Origin: Candidatus Aminicenantota bacterium
GTDB taxonomy: Bacteria; Acidobacteriota; Aminicenantia; Aminicenantales; Aminicenantaceae
Assembly: GCA_014727835.1 (NCBI GenBank)
Contig: WJMT01000104.1
Span: forward strand, 1-64,000
Length of the DNA: 64,000 bases
Direction: 5' to 3'
The position numbers and the translations under genes were made by a program. The notes under the pieces are model-generated. The model was given only the letters and a program-made list of their open reading frames with translations. It had not been told where the DNA came from and did not search any database. Positions 1 through 8,567 of the stretch are shown here, one piece after another; within the stretch, counting starts at the first letter, position 1; each line of letters begins with the position of its first letter.

Positions 1-1291
1 AGAGAAGAAAGTGGAATCTTCTTTGAGCATAAGCCTTTATTATGACGGGGATGAGCAGATCCTGGTTAAGACATGGACCGCTCAAAGCCCTATCAATTCC
101 ATGGAGTCGCTTTACAACCGGATGTTTGACAACCCGGACGCAAAGCTCAAACAGGACCAGCCCATTGAAAACCTGCTCTGGGAGTTTGAGCAAACCCCTT
201 TGAGCTGTGAGGTCACACCGGAAAAAGAGACGGTTTCAGAAGATGAGCAGATCCAAATCCATCTGTCGGATTTTCAAGGACAAAGCGGCCCGTCCAAATC
301 CTTTAACCGCATTTTGGTTCAAGCAGACCACGGAGAAATCCTAAACGGCACACCGAGCTCTTCTCTGGAGAATGCCCGGGTGTTTCAGGTGGGCAATGGA
401 TCCGTCTCTGTGGAATACCAAAGCCCCTCCTCGTGTGAACACAAGAAAGACTTTGTCCATGTTTACAACTCCTGTGATATCGCCAAAAAGGCACTCGTGC
501 CGCTGTCAGAGACAAAAACCAGAGGTGAGATCGCCACACAAGATATCAAGATATCCTGTGGAGGGGAATGGACCGGCACCATCCATCTGGAACAGCTCAC
601 ATCATTTGTCTGCTCAGAGAAAGAGCCCAGAGAATTCGAGGGCTGGGATGCCCTGGAAAACCGGACCACCCAGAAATGGACAGCGGACTTTGATGTGCGT
701 ATCCAGGACATTGCCGTGTTTGATGAGGGCATTGATATCAAGAGAGGAGACGATGTGGAAACATCAGGGACCCTGAACTGGTCTCTGGATCAGTACCGCA
801 AACAAAGCTGGGCTGCTTATGGATGCTCGGGCTTCCGGGAGGAAACCCACAAAGGAGACCACACCGCTCAGGCCGGGATTCACTGTTTGAGCATAACCTT
901 TTCCAATGCCGGCCTGGCTCCCACAGCGTCTCCTTCGTCTCTTTTGGATGAGATAAAGCTGTCCAAAGAAGAGGAAGCCATTGAGCTGAAGCTGATCATC
1001 ATGAGTGACCTGACAGACACGGCTCAAGTCAACTATTCTTATCATAAAGAGGGCACCTGTGATGAAAAAACAACGGATATCGAGGAAATCCGGGATTGGG
1101 ATATCAGCCTTCCCGCTTTTCTGAATGTGAGAGCTGTGTATATCAGAGGGAAAGACGGAGAGGACCGGATCATAGGCTCATCCACCTATTCATCGGAGAC
1201 CTCAAGCAGTGAGCTTTTTGACTGCCCTTCAGTTGTCGCCACCCAAAGGTGGACTATTGAACTCAGCAGACAGCCTGAGAAGGATTCCTAA
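1..1291 (+). CDS. C-terminal part of an unrecognised protein (5' end outside window)
   Basis: The frame is open from base 2 to the TAA at 1289-1291 with no stop, so the gene almost certainly begins upstream; the GTG at 11 has no convincing ribosome binding site. About 429 residues are visible. I do not recognise the family. The protein is rich in Ser, Thr, Glu and Asp, with repeated beta-strand-like stretches and scattered Cys residues (for example around CEVTPEKETV and ISCGGEWTGT), which suggests extracellular or periplasmic beta-sandwich (Ig-like) domains, but this is only an impression from composition. It ends 13 bp before the start of the P1 peptidase gene, so the two are probably cotranscribed. 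Confidence 0.6.
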   Translation, partial: EKKVESSLSISLYYDGDEQILVKTWTAQSPINSMESLYNRMFDNPDAKLKQDQPIENLLWEFEQTPLSCEVTPEKETVSEDEQIQIHLSDFQGQSGPSKSFNRILVQADHGEILNGTPSSSLENARVFQVGNGSVSVEYQSPSSCEHKKDFVHVYNSCDIAKKALVPLSETKTRGEIATQDIKISCGGEWTGTIHLEQLTSFVCSEKEPREFEGWDALENRTTQKWTADFDVRIQDIAVFDEGIDIKRGDDVETSGTLNWSLDQYRKQSWAAYGCSGFREETHKGDHTAQAGIHCLSITFSNAGLAPTASPSSLLDEIKLSKEEEAIELKLIIMSDLTDTAQVNYSYHKEGTCDEKTTDIEEIRDWDISLPAFLNVRAVYIRGKDGEDRIIGSSTYSSETSSSELFDCPSVVATQRWTIELSRQPEKDS

Positions 1292-1304
1292 AGGAGCTTG
1301 GAAA

Positions 1305-2444
1305 ATGAAAAAATCATATTGTGTGTTTGGTTCTCTGCTTTTAGCCTGCATTTTTTTGTGGGGGAATGAAAGGCCCAGAGTCAGAGAAGCCGGGATCACA
1401 CCCGGCATCTTTGCGCCGGGACAATGGAATGCCATAACAGATGTGAACGGAGTGCTGGTGGGCCACACCACACTGGTTAAAGGAAAAGACATCCGGACCG
1501 GAGTGACCGCAGTCCTGCCTCATAAAGGCAATGTTTTTTTGGACAAAGTGCCAGCAGCTGTGTATGCGGCCAATGGATTTGGGAAGCTGACCGGAACCAC
1601 ACAGGTGGAGGAGCTGGGTTCTCTGGAAACACCTGTTGTTCTGACCAATACGCTGAGTGTTCCCACAGCAGCGGATGCTGTGATCGACTATGTGCTCTCT
1701 CTTTCCGGAAACAAAAGAGTGGGCTCTGTGAATCCAGTGGTGGGAGAGACCAATGACGGATTTCTTAATGATATCAGAGCACGGCATGTGAAAAAAAGCC
1801 ATGTGCTGGCTGCCATAAAAAACGCAGCTTCCGGGCCTGTGGCTGAAGGGTGTGTGGGCGCAGGCACCGGGACTTCGTGTTACGGGTATAAGGGGGGCAT
1901 TGGAACCTCATCCCGAGTGCTCCCAGCTGAACTGGGTGGATACACAGTGGGCGTTTTGGTGCAGACCAACCACGGAGGTGTGCTGAACATCAACGGATAT
2001 CCGGCCGGGAAAGAGCTGGAGAATTTCTCATACCAGCGTTTTGTGGAGAAGGTTGAGGACCAGGGCTCGTGCATGGTAGTGGTGGCCACTGACGCTCCTC
2101 TTTTGGCACGGAACCTCAAACGGCTGGCCAAACGGGCGCTTCTGGGAATTGCACGCACCGGCGGATATTATTCCAATGGGAGCGGCGACTATGCAGTGGC
2201 GTTTTCCACATCTAAAAAGGTCCGGATTCCTTACAGGTCCAGAGATGCCCTTGAGTCTTATGAAGTGGTGTCCAACCGGATGATGTCGCCTCTTTTTCTA
2301 GCTGCTGCAGAGGCATGTGAGGAAGCTATTCTGAACTCTCTTTTCCAGGCAGAGACCACGAAAGGAAAAGACGGCCGCATGCAGGAAGCGCTTCCTGTGG
2401 ACCAGGTGCTCAAAATGATGAAAAACTATGATTTCTTTCATTGA
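1305..2444 (+). CDS. P1 (DmpA/S58) family aminopeptidase, exported
   Basis: 379 residues, within the usual range of DmpA-type beta-peptidyl aminopeptidases. These Ntn-fold hydrolases cleave N-terminal residues from peptides and self-process into two subunits. The segment DQGSCMVVVATDAPL (near residue 252) matches the conserved site where cleavage before a Ser (Gly254-Ser255 here) makes that Ser the N-terminal nucleophile. GYKGGIGTSSR (near 194) and the N-terminal ITDVNGVLVGH segment are also typical. The start is set by AAAGGAG at 1290-1296, eight bases before ATG 1305. The N-terminus is a signal peptide or anchor (KKSYCVFGSLLLACIFLWG); an LLAC lipobox is possible but weak because the hydrophobic stretch continues past the Cys. 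It follows the preceding gene by 13 bp. Confidence 0.9.
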   Translation: MKKSYCVFGSLLLACIFLWGNERPRVREAGITPGIFAPGQWNAITDVNGVLVGHTTLVKGKDIRTGVTAVLPHKGNVFLDKVPAAVYAANGFGKLTGTTQVEELGSLETPVVLTNTLSVPTAADAVIDYVLSLSGNKRVGSVNPVVGETNDGFLNDIRARHVKKSHVLAAIKNAASGPVAEGCVGAGTGTSCYGYKGGIGTSSRVLPAELGGYTVGVLVQTNHGGVLNINGYPAGKELENFSYQRFVEKVEDQGSCMVVVATDAPLLARNLKRLAKRALLGIARTGGYYSNGSGDYAVAFSTSKKVRIPYRSRDALESYEVVSNRMMSPLFLAAAEACEEAILNSLFQAETTKGKDGRMQEALPVDQVLKMMKNYDFFH

Positions 2445-2469
2445 CATGGTTTTTGTATGGGATTACATT
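2441..2469 (+). promoter_or_regulatory. Sigma70-type promoter of first barrel gene
   Basis: TTGACA (2441-2446, overlapping the stop codon of the P1 peptidase gene), a 17-bp spacer and TACATT (2464-2469). The -35 is perfect and the -10 matches four of six. The start codon of the barrel gene follows about 50 bp further on, preceded by AAGGAGG. Confidence 0.6.
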
Positions 2470-2520
2470 AATAGTCAAGGGTTAGCAAACAAATTCTATT
2501 TTTGATGTTAAGGAGGAAAC

Positions 2521-3471
2521 ATGAATCAGAAAAAATTATGGAGAAGTCTTATTATTGTCTGTTTTGTTTTTCTGATTTTGCCCGGTCAATCCGGAGCTGA
2601 AGAGATCGAACTTCAGCTCACACAGGGACAAAGCAACCCCTGCTCTCAGATGAGCTTCGGGCTGAGGCTTATGGGAGGCGCCTCTCTTCTGATGCAAAAC
2701 GACCTTAATGACCACATTCAGGGACTCAACGATAATTATGACGATCTCTCCAGTTCTGTCCCCTCTCTCATCGTTGACTCTGAATATGAGCCAATCAAAA
2801 TGGGTTTGGACTTCAGCGGTGAAATACTGATCAACTTTATGCCCCATTTCAGCATCGGTATTGGAGCCGGCTATATCTCAGCAGGAAAAGAAAGCTCTAT
2901 AGAAATCTCTTATACCTCCATGATAGGCAGCCAAGAATTCACAATGTCCCCCCAGATCTCTGCGATACCGATTACTTTGAGCCTGTATTACGGAATCCCT
3001 GTGGGAAATGGAATGGAAGTGGTGTTGAACGGAGGAGCCGGATATTACTTGGGCACCATCAATTATGAAATGGCCCAGATATCAACCAGTATGGGAACTT
3101 ATGAATACACAGAAGACTGGAATGCCCAGTCCAATGCCCTGGGATTTCACGGAGGATTAAATCTGGAATTCGGTTTTTCCTCTAATATGGCGTTTGTTGT
3201 GGGAGCCAGAGGACGGTTGGTAAAATTTACGGACCTGTCCGGGGATCTGGAGTGGGAATATTCTGACTCCTGGGGTTGGTCTGATTCAGGGACAGAGAAA
3301 GACCAGACTCTCTGGTTTGGTCAATTTGAAAGTTTATATACCGGGATTGAGTATCCGCGTTTAGCAATTTCAGACACCAAGCCCGCAGGATTCTGGTGGT
3401 CCGATGTGAGAAAAGCGGAAATCAACCTCAGCGGGATTGTTTTTCAGGCGGGAATCAAGCTGACTTTTTAG
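2521..3471 (+). CDS. Outer-membrane beta-barrel protein, tandem paralog 1
   Basis: 316 residues. A Sec signal peptide (NQKKLWRSLIIVCFVFLILP, cleavage near SGAEE) is followed by alternating amphipathic strands such as ISIGIGAGYISAG-type segments and VVLNGGAGYYLGT, and the chain ends in a strand with a terminal Phe (VFQAGIKLTF), the usual outer-membrane barrel end. It looks like an 8-10 strand barrel of the OmpA/OmpW-like size class; function unknown. Closely related copies follow at 3565 and 4652. It shares most of its mature sequence with copy 3 (for example SQMSFGLRLMGGASLLMQND and YSDSWGWSDSGTE) but not copy 3's promoter and signal-peptide DNA. AAGGAGG lies just upstream of the ATG. Confidence 0.85.
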   Translation: MNQKKLWRSLIIVCFVFLILPGQSGAEEIELQLTQGQSNPCSQMSFGLRLMGGASLLMQNDLNDHIQGLNDNYDDLSSSVPSLIVDSEYEPIKMGLDFSGEILINFMPHFSIGIGAGYISAGKESSIEISYTSMIGSQEFTMSPQISAIPITLSLYYGIPVGNGMEVVLNGGAGYYLGTINYEMAQISTSMGTYEYTEDWNAQSNALGFHGGLNLEFGFSSNMAFVVGARGRLVKFTDLSGDLEWEYSDSWGWSDSGTEKDQTLWFGQFESLYTGIEYPRLAISDTKPAGFWWSDVRKAEINLSGIVFQAGIKLTF

Positions 3472-3501
3472 TTTTTCTCCTGCTGATTTGGTCTCTGATT
3501 G

Positions 3502-3530
3502 TTGCAATTCTTCTGAAGAAAAAGTATAGT
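3502..3530 (+). promoter_or_regulatory. Sigma70-type promoter of second barrel gene
   Basis: TTGCAA (3502-3507), 17-bp spacer, TATAGT (3525-3530), 35 bp before ATG 3565. The layout is almost the same as that of the promoter of copy 3. Confidence 0.65.
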
Positions 3531-3545
3531 AAGCAGAAATTCATA

Positions 3546-3621
3546 CCAACAAATAGGAGGGAATATGAGCCAAAAAAAGTTATTAGGAAGTTTGGTTCTG
3601 GTCTGTTTTGTGTTTCTCATT
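3546..3621 (+). repeat. 5' leader and signal-peptide repeat, copy A
   Basis: These 76 bases, covering the ribosome binding site, start codon and first 18-19 codons of paralog 2, match 4633-4708 of paralog 3 with one mismatch (AGC versus ACC in codon 2). Paralog 1 is clearly different over the same stretch. Confidence 0.85.
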
Positions 3622-4551
3622 ATTCCCTGCACAGGAACCGCAGAAGAAATCGATCTTCATCTGTTCAAAACCAAAACCGGAAAAAGCAGCCAAGCCTCAT
3701 ACCAGCAGGTCAATCCGTACAGAGACGGTTCCGGATTCGGACTGAGGCTTATGGGAGGCGGATTCTGGCTTATGAAAAATGACTTCGACGACCACATGCA
3801 GGGACGGAACGATTTTTTTGACGATTACACCAACATGTATCCTGGCAATTCTGTTAGCTCTGAATATGAGCCATTCAACCGAGGAATGGATTTCAGCGGG
3901 GAGATCTTGATCAACTTCACGCCCTATTTTGGCATCGGGATCGGAGCCGGCTATATCTTTGCAGGAATAGAAAACACTCTGGAATATACGAGCAGCTGGG
4001 GCACTGAATATGACATAACTCTTCATCCTCAGATCTCAGCCATACCCATAACCGCGAGCTTGTATTTGGGAATTCCCATGGGAAGTGCAATGAAAGTTGT
4101 GCTGAACGGAGGAGCCGGTTACTATTTAGGCACTGTCAATTATGATCTCAGCTATACGTCCAGCAGTTTTAGTTATCTGTATGAGGAAACAGATACCTGG
4201 AGCGCTGAGTCCAATTCCTTAGGATTCCACGGAGGATTGAATTTTGAGTTTGGGTTTTCTCCCAATTTTGCGTTCGTGATCGGAGCCAGGGGCCGGTATG
4301 TGAAATTCACCGACCTGACCGGGGATTATGAGGAAGAATGGTCTGACAATTGGGGCTCATCCGGTTCTGCCTCCTATAAAGATCAAATCCTCTGGTTTTC
4401 AATGTATGATGAGTCTATAACCGGAGAAGAGTATCCGCTGCTCATATTTGCAGAAAGCAAACCTGTTGATCCCTGGTATTCGGATGTGAGAAAAGCTGAA
4501 GCCAGCCTGAGCGGGATTATTCTTCAAGCGGGAATCAAGCTGACTTTTTAG
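3565..4551 (+). CDS. Outer-membrane beta-barrel protein, tandem paralog 2
   Basis: 328 residues, the most diverged of the three adjacent barrels. Signal peptide SQKKLLGSLVLVCFVFLIIP with cleavage near GTAEE; a unique insert of about 12 residues (FKTKTGKSSQASYQQVNPYR) precedes the conserved FGLRLMGGGFWLMKND segment. Barrel strands such as GIGIGAGYIFAG and VVLNGGAGYYLGTVNYD and the terminal AGIKLTF strand are shared with its neighbours. AGGAGGG lies 7-8 bases before ATG. Functional role unknown; the tandem arrangement suggests surface-exposed variants under diversifying pressure, which is inference. Confidence 0.85.
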   Translation: MSQKKLLGSLVLVCFVFLIIPCTGTAEEIDLHLFKTKTGKSSQASYQQVNPYRDGSGFGLRLMGGGFWLMKNDFDDHMQGRNDFFDDYTNMYPGNSVSSEYEPFNRGMDFSGEILINFTPYFGIGIGAGYIFAGIENTLEYTSSWGTEYDITLHPQISAIPITASLYLGIPMGSAMKVVLNGGAGYYLGTVNYDLSYTSSSFSYLYEETDTWSAESNSLGFHGGLNFEFGFSPNFAFVIGARGRYVKFTDLTGDYEEEWSDNWGSSGSASYKDQILWFSMYDESITGEEYPLLIFAESKPVDPWYSDVRKAEASLSGIILQAGIKLTF

Positions 4552-4588
4552 TGTTGTTTTGATTTTTTAATGAGTGTTGAGAAAAAAA

Positions 4589-4617
4589 TTGCAATATCTT
4601 TAAAAAAAAAGTATAAA
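4589..4617 (+). promoter_or_regulatory. Sigma70-type promoter of third barrel gene
   Basis: TTGCAA (4589-4594), 17-bp spacer, TATAAA (4612-4617), 35 bp before ATG 4652. Same geometry as the promoter at 3502-3530. Confidence 0.65.
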
Positions 4618-4632
4618 GAATTTGAATCCATT

Positions 4633-4708
4633 CCAACAAATAGGAGGGAATATGACCCAAAAAAAGTTATTAGGAAGTTTGGTTCTGGTCTGTTTTGTGT
4701 TTCTCATT
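4633..4708 (+). repeat. 5' leader and signal-peptide repeat, copy B
   Basis: Second copy of the 76-bp block at 3546-3621 (offset 1087 bp), one mismatch. Immediately after the block, paralog 3 becomes more like paralog 1 than paralog 2. Confidence 0.85.
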
Positions 4709-5587
4709 CTGCCGGGAAATGCCGGAGCTGAGGAAGCCGAACTCCAGCTCACACAGGAGCAAACTAACACTTACTCTCAGATGAGCTTTGGGCTGAGGCT
4801 TATGGGCGGCGCTTCTCTGCTGATGCAAAACGATGTTAATGACGCTTTCCAGGGGACAAACGACTTGATAGATGATATCCCTATTGTTTCAGCTGATTCT
4901 GAATTTGAACCGATCAACATGAGTCTGGACTTCAGCGGTGAAATCCTGATCAATTTCATGTCCAATTTTGGTATTGGTATTGGAGCTGGGTATATTACAG
5001 CAGGGAAAGAAAGCATAGTGGGACTGGAAATGATGATGTTCGGCTCTGAAGAGCAGACTGTACACCCCCAATTTTCCGCTGTCCCTATCACATTTAGTCT
5101 TTATTACGGAATTCCTGTGGGAAGTATGATGGAGGTTGTATTGAATGCCGGCTTAGGTTACTACCTGGGTTCAGTGAAATATGATGTATTTACTGAAGGG
5201 ACTAGTCTTGGTATATCCTATGAAACATCTGATACCTGGAGTGCCCAGTCCAATGCTTTTGGATTCCACGGAGGGCTGAATCTTGAGTTTGGATTTTCTC
5301 CCAATATGGCGTTTGTGATCGGCGCCAGAGGCCGGTATGCAAAATTTACGGACCTCACCGGTGACCTGGAGTGGGAATATTCTGACTCCTGGGGTTGGTC
5401 TGATTCAGGTACAGAGAGAGACCAGACTCTCTGGTTTGGAAACCAAGAGATGTATGGAGGCCAAGAATATCCGCAGGTGATTCTATCCGACACCAAACCC
5501 ACTGGATCATGGTGGTCGGATGTGAGGAAAGCAGAAGTTAACCTCAGCGGGATTGTTTTTCAGGCCGGGATCAAGCTCATTTTCTGA
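4652..5587 (+). CDS. Outer-membrane beta-barrel protein, tandem paralog 3 (mosaic)
   Basis: 311 residues. AGGAGGG (4642-4648) selects ATG 4652; an in-frame TTG at 4622 lacks a site. Signal peptide TQKKLLGSLVLVCFVFLILP, cleavage near AGAEE. The mature part follows paralog 1 (SQMSFGLRLMGGASLLMQND, LEWEYSDSWGWSDSGTE), whereas promoter, leader and signal-peptide DNA are nearly identical to paralog 2, so the gene looks like a recombinant of its two neighbours. It ends in the strand VFQAGIKLIF. Converges with the lipoprotein gene ending at 5635; the 47 bp between them hold only a weak AGGG/CCCT hairpin. Confidence 0.85.
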   Translation: MTQKKLLGSLVLVCFVFLILPGNAGAEEAELQLTQEQTNTYSQMSFGLRLMGGASLLMQNDVNDAFQGTNDLIDDIPIVSADSEFEPINMSLDFSGEILINFMSNFGIGIGAGYITAGKESIVGLEMMMFGSEEQTVHPQFSAVPITFSLYYGIPVGSMMEVVLNAGLGYYLGSVKYDVFTEGTSLGISYETSDTWSAQSNAFGFHGGLNLEFGFSPNMAFVIGARGRYAKFTDLTGDLEWEYSDSWGWSDSGTERDQTLWFGNQEMYGGQEYPQVILSDTKPTGSWWSDVRKAEVNLSGIVFQAGIKLIF

Positions 5588-5634
5588 CTTTAGAGAAAGC
5601 CTTATTTTTGATTTTCAGGGATACCCTTTCATCA

Positions 5635-6768
5635 TCACAGGTTTGAAATCGACCCCTTGATCACGAACAGTAATTTGCCGATATCCTTTTTTCCTGCCTG
5701 ATCCGGCTGCTCAAACGCCAAAGGTTTGTCAATGAGGCCCCGTTCTGTGACGTATTCCATAAATTCCCACATCCACTCATGATAGGCCACCACAAAGGCC
5801 GATTCTTTGTCCGGAAAATTAAAATCTTTTTGAAGGGCTTCCAGATCCAGGTTCTGGTTCATGAAGCCCACGATCTTGGCTGCCGTGGACTGACAGAGCA
5901 GAAAGACAGGATCATCCGATTTCATCTCAATCACAGGAACGATCATGCGGCCCTGAGGATCGACAACTTCATAAGACAGCAGCCGGTCTAGAAGGTCTTG
6001 GTCAACGATCTTTCCATGCTGGTCCAGCTGTTCCTGCATGGAATATAGGTTATCCCAGTGAAAGATCTTCTGGATCTTTTCCTGGGGACCGTCGCTCCAG
6101 TTAAGCACCACCATTGTGTCCTTGCCTATGGCGATATTGGAACCGCCCCTAAAATTTCTCTTCGGACTGTAAGCCCAGTACACTCCGTCAAAAAGAGGCC
6201 TTTCCTCTGACAAAGAAAACTCACTGATCAATCCTTGAGCCCGGAAGGGAAACCAGACCAATCCATCCACCACACAGGAAAACAGCACACTGTAAACGTG
6301 GCCCGGATATCCCTGGTCTGTCAAAATTATTTTAAGCTTATGGATATCCTCTCTGAGGACAGGGTCGATGTCTTGAGCCAATTGGCGGAGATAGGGAATG
6401 AGCTTCTGCTTTTGTTCTGGACTGAGGATGGGCAGGGTTGTCTGAATGAATTCGTCTCTGCAGTCCACAAACCTCATGGCTTGGAGGAGCATAAGCTGGC
6501 TTTCCGTAAAATCGACATTCATGTCTCTCAATTCATTTCTGGTTTTGCTCTCCAAACAGGACAAAAGGATTTCCCAGTTGTTGTCTGCGCGGACTACCTG
6601 GTCAGGAGAGACAATCTCCTGTCCCCCGGAAAACCTCAGGAATTCATACTCATCCACATCCGCAGGATATGGCTGTTTGACAGCGCCCACTTCAGTTTTG
6701 GAACAGGAGGTTATCAATAACAAAAGCAAAACGAACAAAAAAAACAGCACATTAGCAAATCGCTTCAT
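5635..6768 (-). CDS. Unrecognised lipoprotein
   Basis: 377 residues. AGGAGG lies directly against an upstream ATG at 6774, so the second ATG at 6768 (six-base spacing) is the likely start. Lipoprotein signal: hydrophobic VLFFLFVLLLLLITSC with lipobox ITSC. The mature protein is mixed alpha/beta and acidic, with no motif I can tie to a family; it carries several Trp-rich segments (ADNNWEILLSC, YHEWMWEFMEYV). It sits 29 bp downstream of the exported hydrolase gene and should share its sigma54 promoter at 8430-8446. Possibly a periplasmic partner or accessory protein of that hydrolase; function unknown. Confidence 0.7.
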   Translation of the reverse strand: MKRFANVLFFLFVLLLLLITSCSKTEVGAVKQPYPADVDEYEFLRFSGGQEIVSPDQVVRADNNWEILLSCLESKTRNELRDMNVDFTESQLMLLQAMRFVDCRDEFIQTTLPILSPEQKQKLIPYLRQLAQDIDPVLREDIHKLKIILTDQGYPGHVYSVLFSCVVDGLVWFPFRAQGLISEFSLSEERPLFDGVYWAYSPKRNFRGGSNIAIGKDTMVVLNWSDGPQEKIQKIFHWDNLYSMQEQLDQHGKIVDQDLLDRLLSYEVVDPQGRMIVPVIEMKSDDPVFLLCQSTAAKIVGFMNQNLDLEALQKDFNFPDKESAFVVAYHEWMWEFMEYVTERGLIDKPLAFEQPDQAGKKDIGKLLFVIKGSISNL

Positions 6769-6797
6769 AATCATCCTCCTTTTTAATCAATCGGCTC

Positions 6798-8249
6798 CTA
6801 CAGTTTATCACCATCCTCATGCGAACTCACCTTCTTTTTGATTTGTTCCAATACATTTTGATAGGGCTGGGATTCCCTGAGTCCCTCAAAATAGGGACTG
6901 TTCTGGACAGCGGATGCATCATTAAAGCCTTTTTTTACAGCCAGCTCTAAATAATGAACCGCGGTTTGTTTGTCGCTGTTCAGGGCATAAGCCTGTGCCA
7001 AATCAAACAGGACCCGCTTGTGTACAGATTCATTTCCTTCGCTGGCCTTTGAGGCAATCTGAAACAAAACCACAGCTTTCAGGGGATGATTGTTTTTCAA
7101 GTGCTGGTTTCCGGTTTGAACAGCCCTATTAAATATAAGGTGAAGGAGGCGCACAGCCAGGCTCTGCTCTTCCACTTGATTTTGGGCCTGCGCCTCCTCT
7201 TGAAGGGATTCCAGTTTCATTTTTGCAAACAAAGCCTCAAAGTCAATGCAATCTTGAGGGGATTGTTCTATTCGGTTAAAAACACTTCCGCAGATGCTGA
7301 CGATCTCGGTTTCCCTCTGGATCCGCTCATTTTCCCTTTGGGCAAACTGCTTGTATTCGTCTCTTTGCTGCAGGAGGTTTATTTTTTCTTTGATTTCCGA
7401 AGTGTCTTTCAGACCCCTGAAAAGGGATGAGATGGTTTGATATCTTAAAACCGCCCAGTAAATTTTCCCCTGTTCTTCAAGGTCTTGGGCCCTCTGCCTC
7501 TTTTTGGCATAGATCCGTTCTGTTTTTTCTCTATCTTCAGGAACAATGTACTGCTTCATCCTCATGATTTCCATCCACTCCCATGCTGAGAGGCACACAT
7601 CAGAAGGAGGCCAGGCATGGGTTCCCTCAAAATAATGAATGTGATGAGTGACCTTGGCCTGGTTCAGCCTGATATCCAGCATGATCATTTCTCTGTAATT
7701 GAAGTCAGCGAACCCAACCGCTCCATAATAGATCGAGGGGTTTATCTCTTCAGGATTGAATTGAGACGGGAGTCCAGCGCCGCAGCCAATAACACCGGTC
7801 ACCGGATGGTTTGCGGCTTGAGAAAACAGAACCGCTGCCCGGGCCCCACCGGAAAAACCAGTGACATAGATGCTGTTGGAATCTATAGAAAAACGGCTTT
7901 GGGTGTCATCCCACATGATCTGTACGGCCTGGAAAATGTCTTCCCACGGGCCGTTTCGAAAATTATTGGAGCCCACAACTAGGAAGCCGTGTTTTTTCGC
8001 TGCTTCTTTGAAATGCTCCACAGGCACATACCCTCTGGCTGAAGGGTCCAGCGCATACAGAATGGGCCAGGATTTCTCCGGTGTGTATTCTTGGGGCAGA
8101 TACAGGGCATAACTGTGAGAGGGGAAGTGCTGGCACAACACCTTGCTGATAACAGTCCCTCTTTCAAAATCTGTTTGTGAGTGCAGATTACCTCCCCAAA
8201 TGAGAACCACCAGGAACACAGCCTTCATTCGAATACATTTATTTCTCAT
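6798..8249 (-). CDS. Exported alpha/beta-hydrolase with C-terminal helical repeats
   Basis: 483 residues from ATG 8249, chosen because AAGGGA lies about eight bases upstream. A signal peptide (VFLVVLIWGGNLHSQ) is followed by an alpha/beta-hydrolase domain like those of secreted feruloyl-esterase or PHB-depolymerase relatives: nucleophile elbow GFSGGAR (Ser133), probable acid Asp182 in the GFADF segment and His211 in EGTHAWPPSD. From about residue 230 the chain is helical with charged coiled segments and TPR-like repeats (for example LAQAYALNSDKQTAVHYLEL). Substrate unknown. First full gene of a sigma54-controlled operon with the lipoprotein at 5635; a tiny ORF (8313-8381) lies between promoter and gene. 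Confidence 0.8.
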   Translation of the reverse strand: MRNKCIRMKAVFLVVLIWGGNLHSQTDFERGTVISKVLCQHFPSHSYALYLPQEYTPEKSWPILYALDPSARGYVPVEHFKEAAKKHGFLVVGSNNFRNGPWEDIFQAVQIMWDDTQSRFSIDSNSIYVTGFSGGARAAVLFSQAANHPVTGVIGCGAGLPSQFNPEEINPSIYYGAVGFADFNYREMIMLDIRLNQAKVTHHIHYFEGTHAWPPSDVCLSAWEWMEIMRMKQYIVPEDREKTERIYAKKRQRAQDLEEQGKIYWAVLRYQTISSLFRGLKDTSEIKEKINLLQQRDEYKQFAQRENERIQRETEIVSICGSVFNRIEQSPQDCIDFEALFAKMKLESLQEEAQAQNQVEEQSLAVRLLHLIFNRAVQTGNQHLKNNHPLKAVVLFQIASKASEGNESVHKRVLFDLAQAYALNSDKQTAVHYLELAVKKGFNDASAVQNSPYFEGLRESQPYQNVLEQIKKKVSSHEDGDKL

Positions 8250-8312
8250 TTTTGTTCCCTTTTGTGTTTTTGAAAAATCGATTTCTCTTGCATCATTCTT
8301 TGACTTCAATCA

Positions 8313-8381
8313 TCAGCTGGTTGTGAGGGGACTCCATTCCGCCCCAATCCTTACAGGAACAACTGTAAAATTGTGTTTCAT
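8313..8381 (-). CDS. Possible 22-residue leader ORF
   Basis: A strong AGGAGGGATGAAATG arrangement precedes an ORF of 22 codons (begins MKHNFTVVPV, ends SPLTTS) and a TGA at 8313-8315. It lies about 50 bp downstream of the sigma54 -12 element and 63 bp upstream of the hydrolase start. It has no signal peptide or membrane segment. It may be a regulatory leader peptide, a very small protein or chance; the well-placed ribosome binding site is the only positive evidence. Confidence 0.35.
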   Translation of the reverse strand: MKHNFTVVPVRIGAEWSPLTTS

Positions 8382-8429
8382 TTCATCCCTCCTGAAAACA
8401 TCATATTCCTTCTTCCTCTCTCATACTCC

Positions 8430-8446
8430 AGCATGATTCATGCCAG
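8430..8446 (-). promoter_or_regulatory. Sigma54 (-24/-12) promoter of hydrolase-lipoprotein operon
   Basis: On the minus strand TGGCATGAATCATGCT: GG at 8444-8443 and GC at 8432-8431 with exactly 10 bases between, matching the RpoN consensus TGGCAC-N5-TTGC. A TGTAAA-N5-TTTACA palindrome lies about 105 bp upstream (8529-8545). Confidence 0.8.
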
Positions 8447-8528
8447 TTTTGAAAACTTTTTTTCCCTGGGGGAAAAACAGGGATGGACTCCGGTTTTCAC
8501 CGCAGTCATTCTGTAAAATTTGAAAAGC

Positions 8529-8545
8529 TGTAAAATAAATTTACA
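8529..8545 (-). promoter_or_regulatory. Probable enhancer (UAS) palindrome 1
   Basis: Perfect inverted repeat TGTAAA-N5-TTTACA; centre 105.5 bp upstream of the -12 element at 8431. Same sequence and spacing as the sites at 13062-13078 and 17627-17643. It is the best candidate for the binding site of an NtrC-family activator, probably the one encoded at 17645. Confidence 0.75.
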
Positions 8546-8567
8546 TCCGCAAAAAGAATTTTTTTAT

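Noticed and set aside
1341-1802. 153-codon antisense frame within the P1 peptidase gene
   Set aside because: Lies wholly inside a well-supported gene and has no ribosome binding site or recognisable product.
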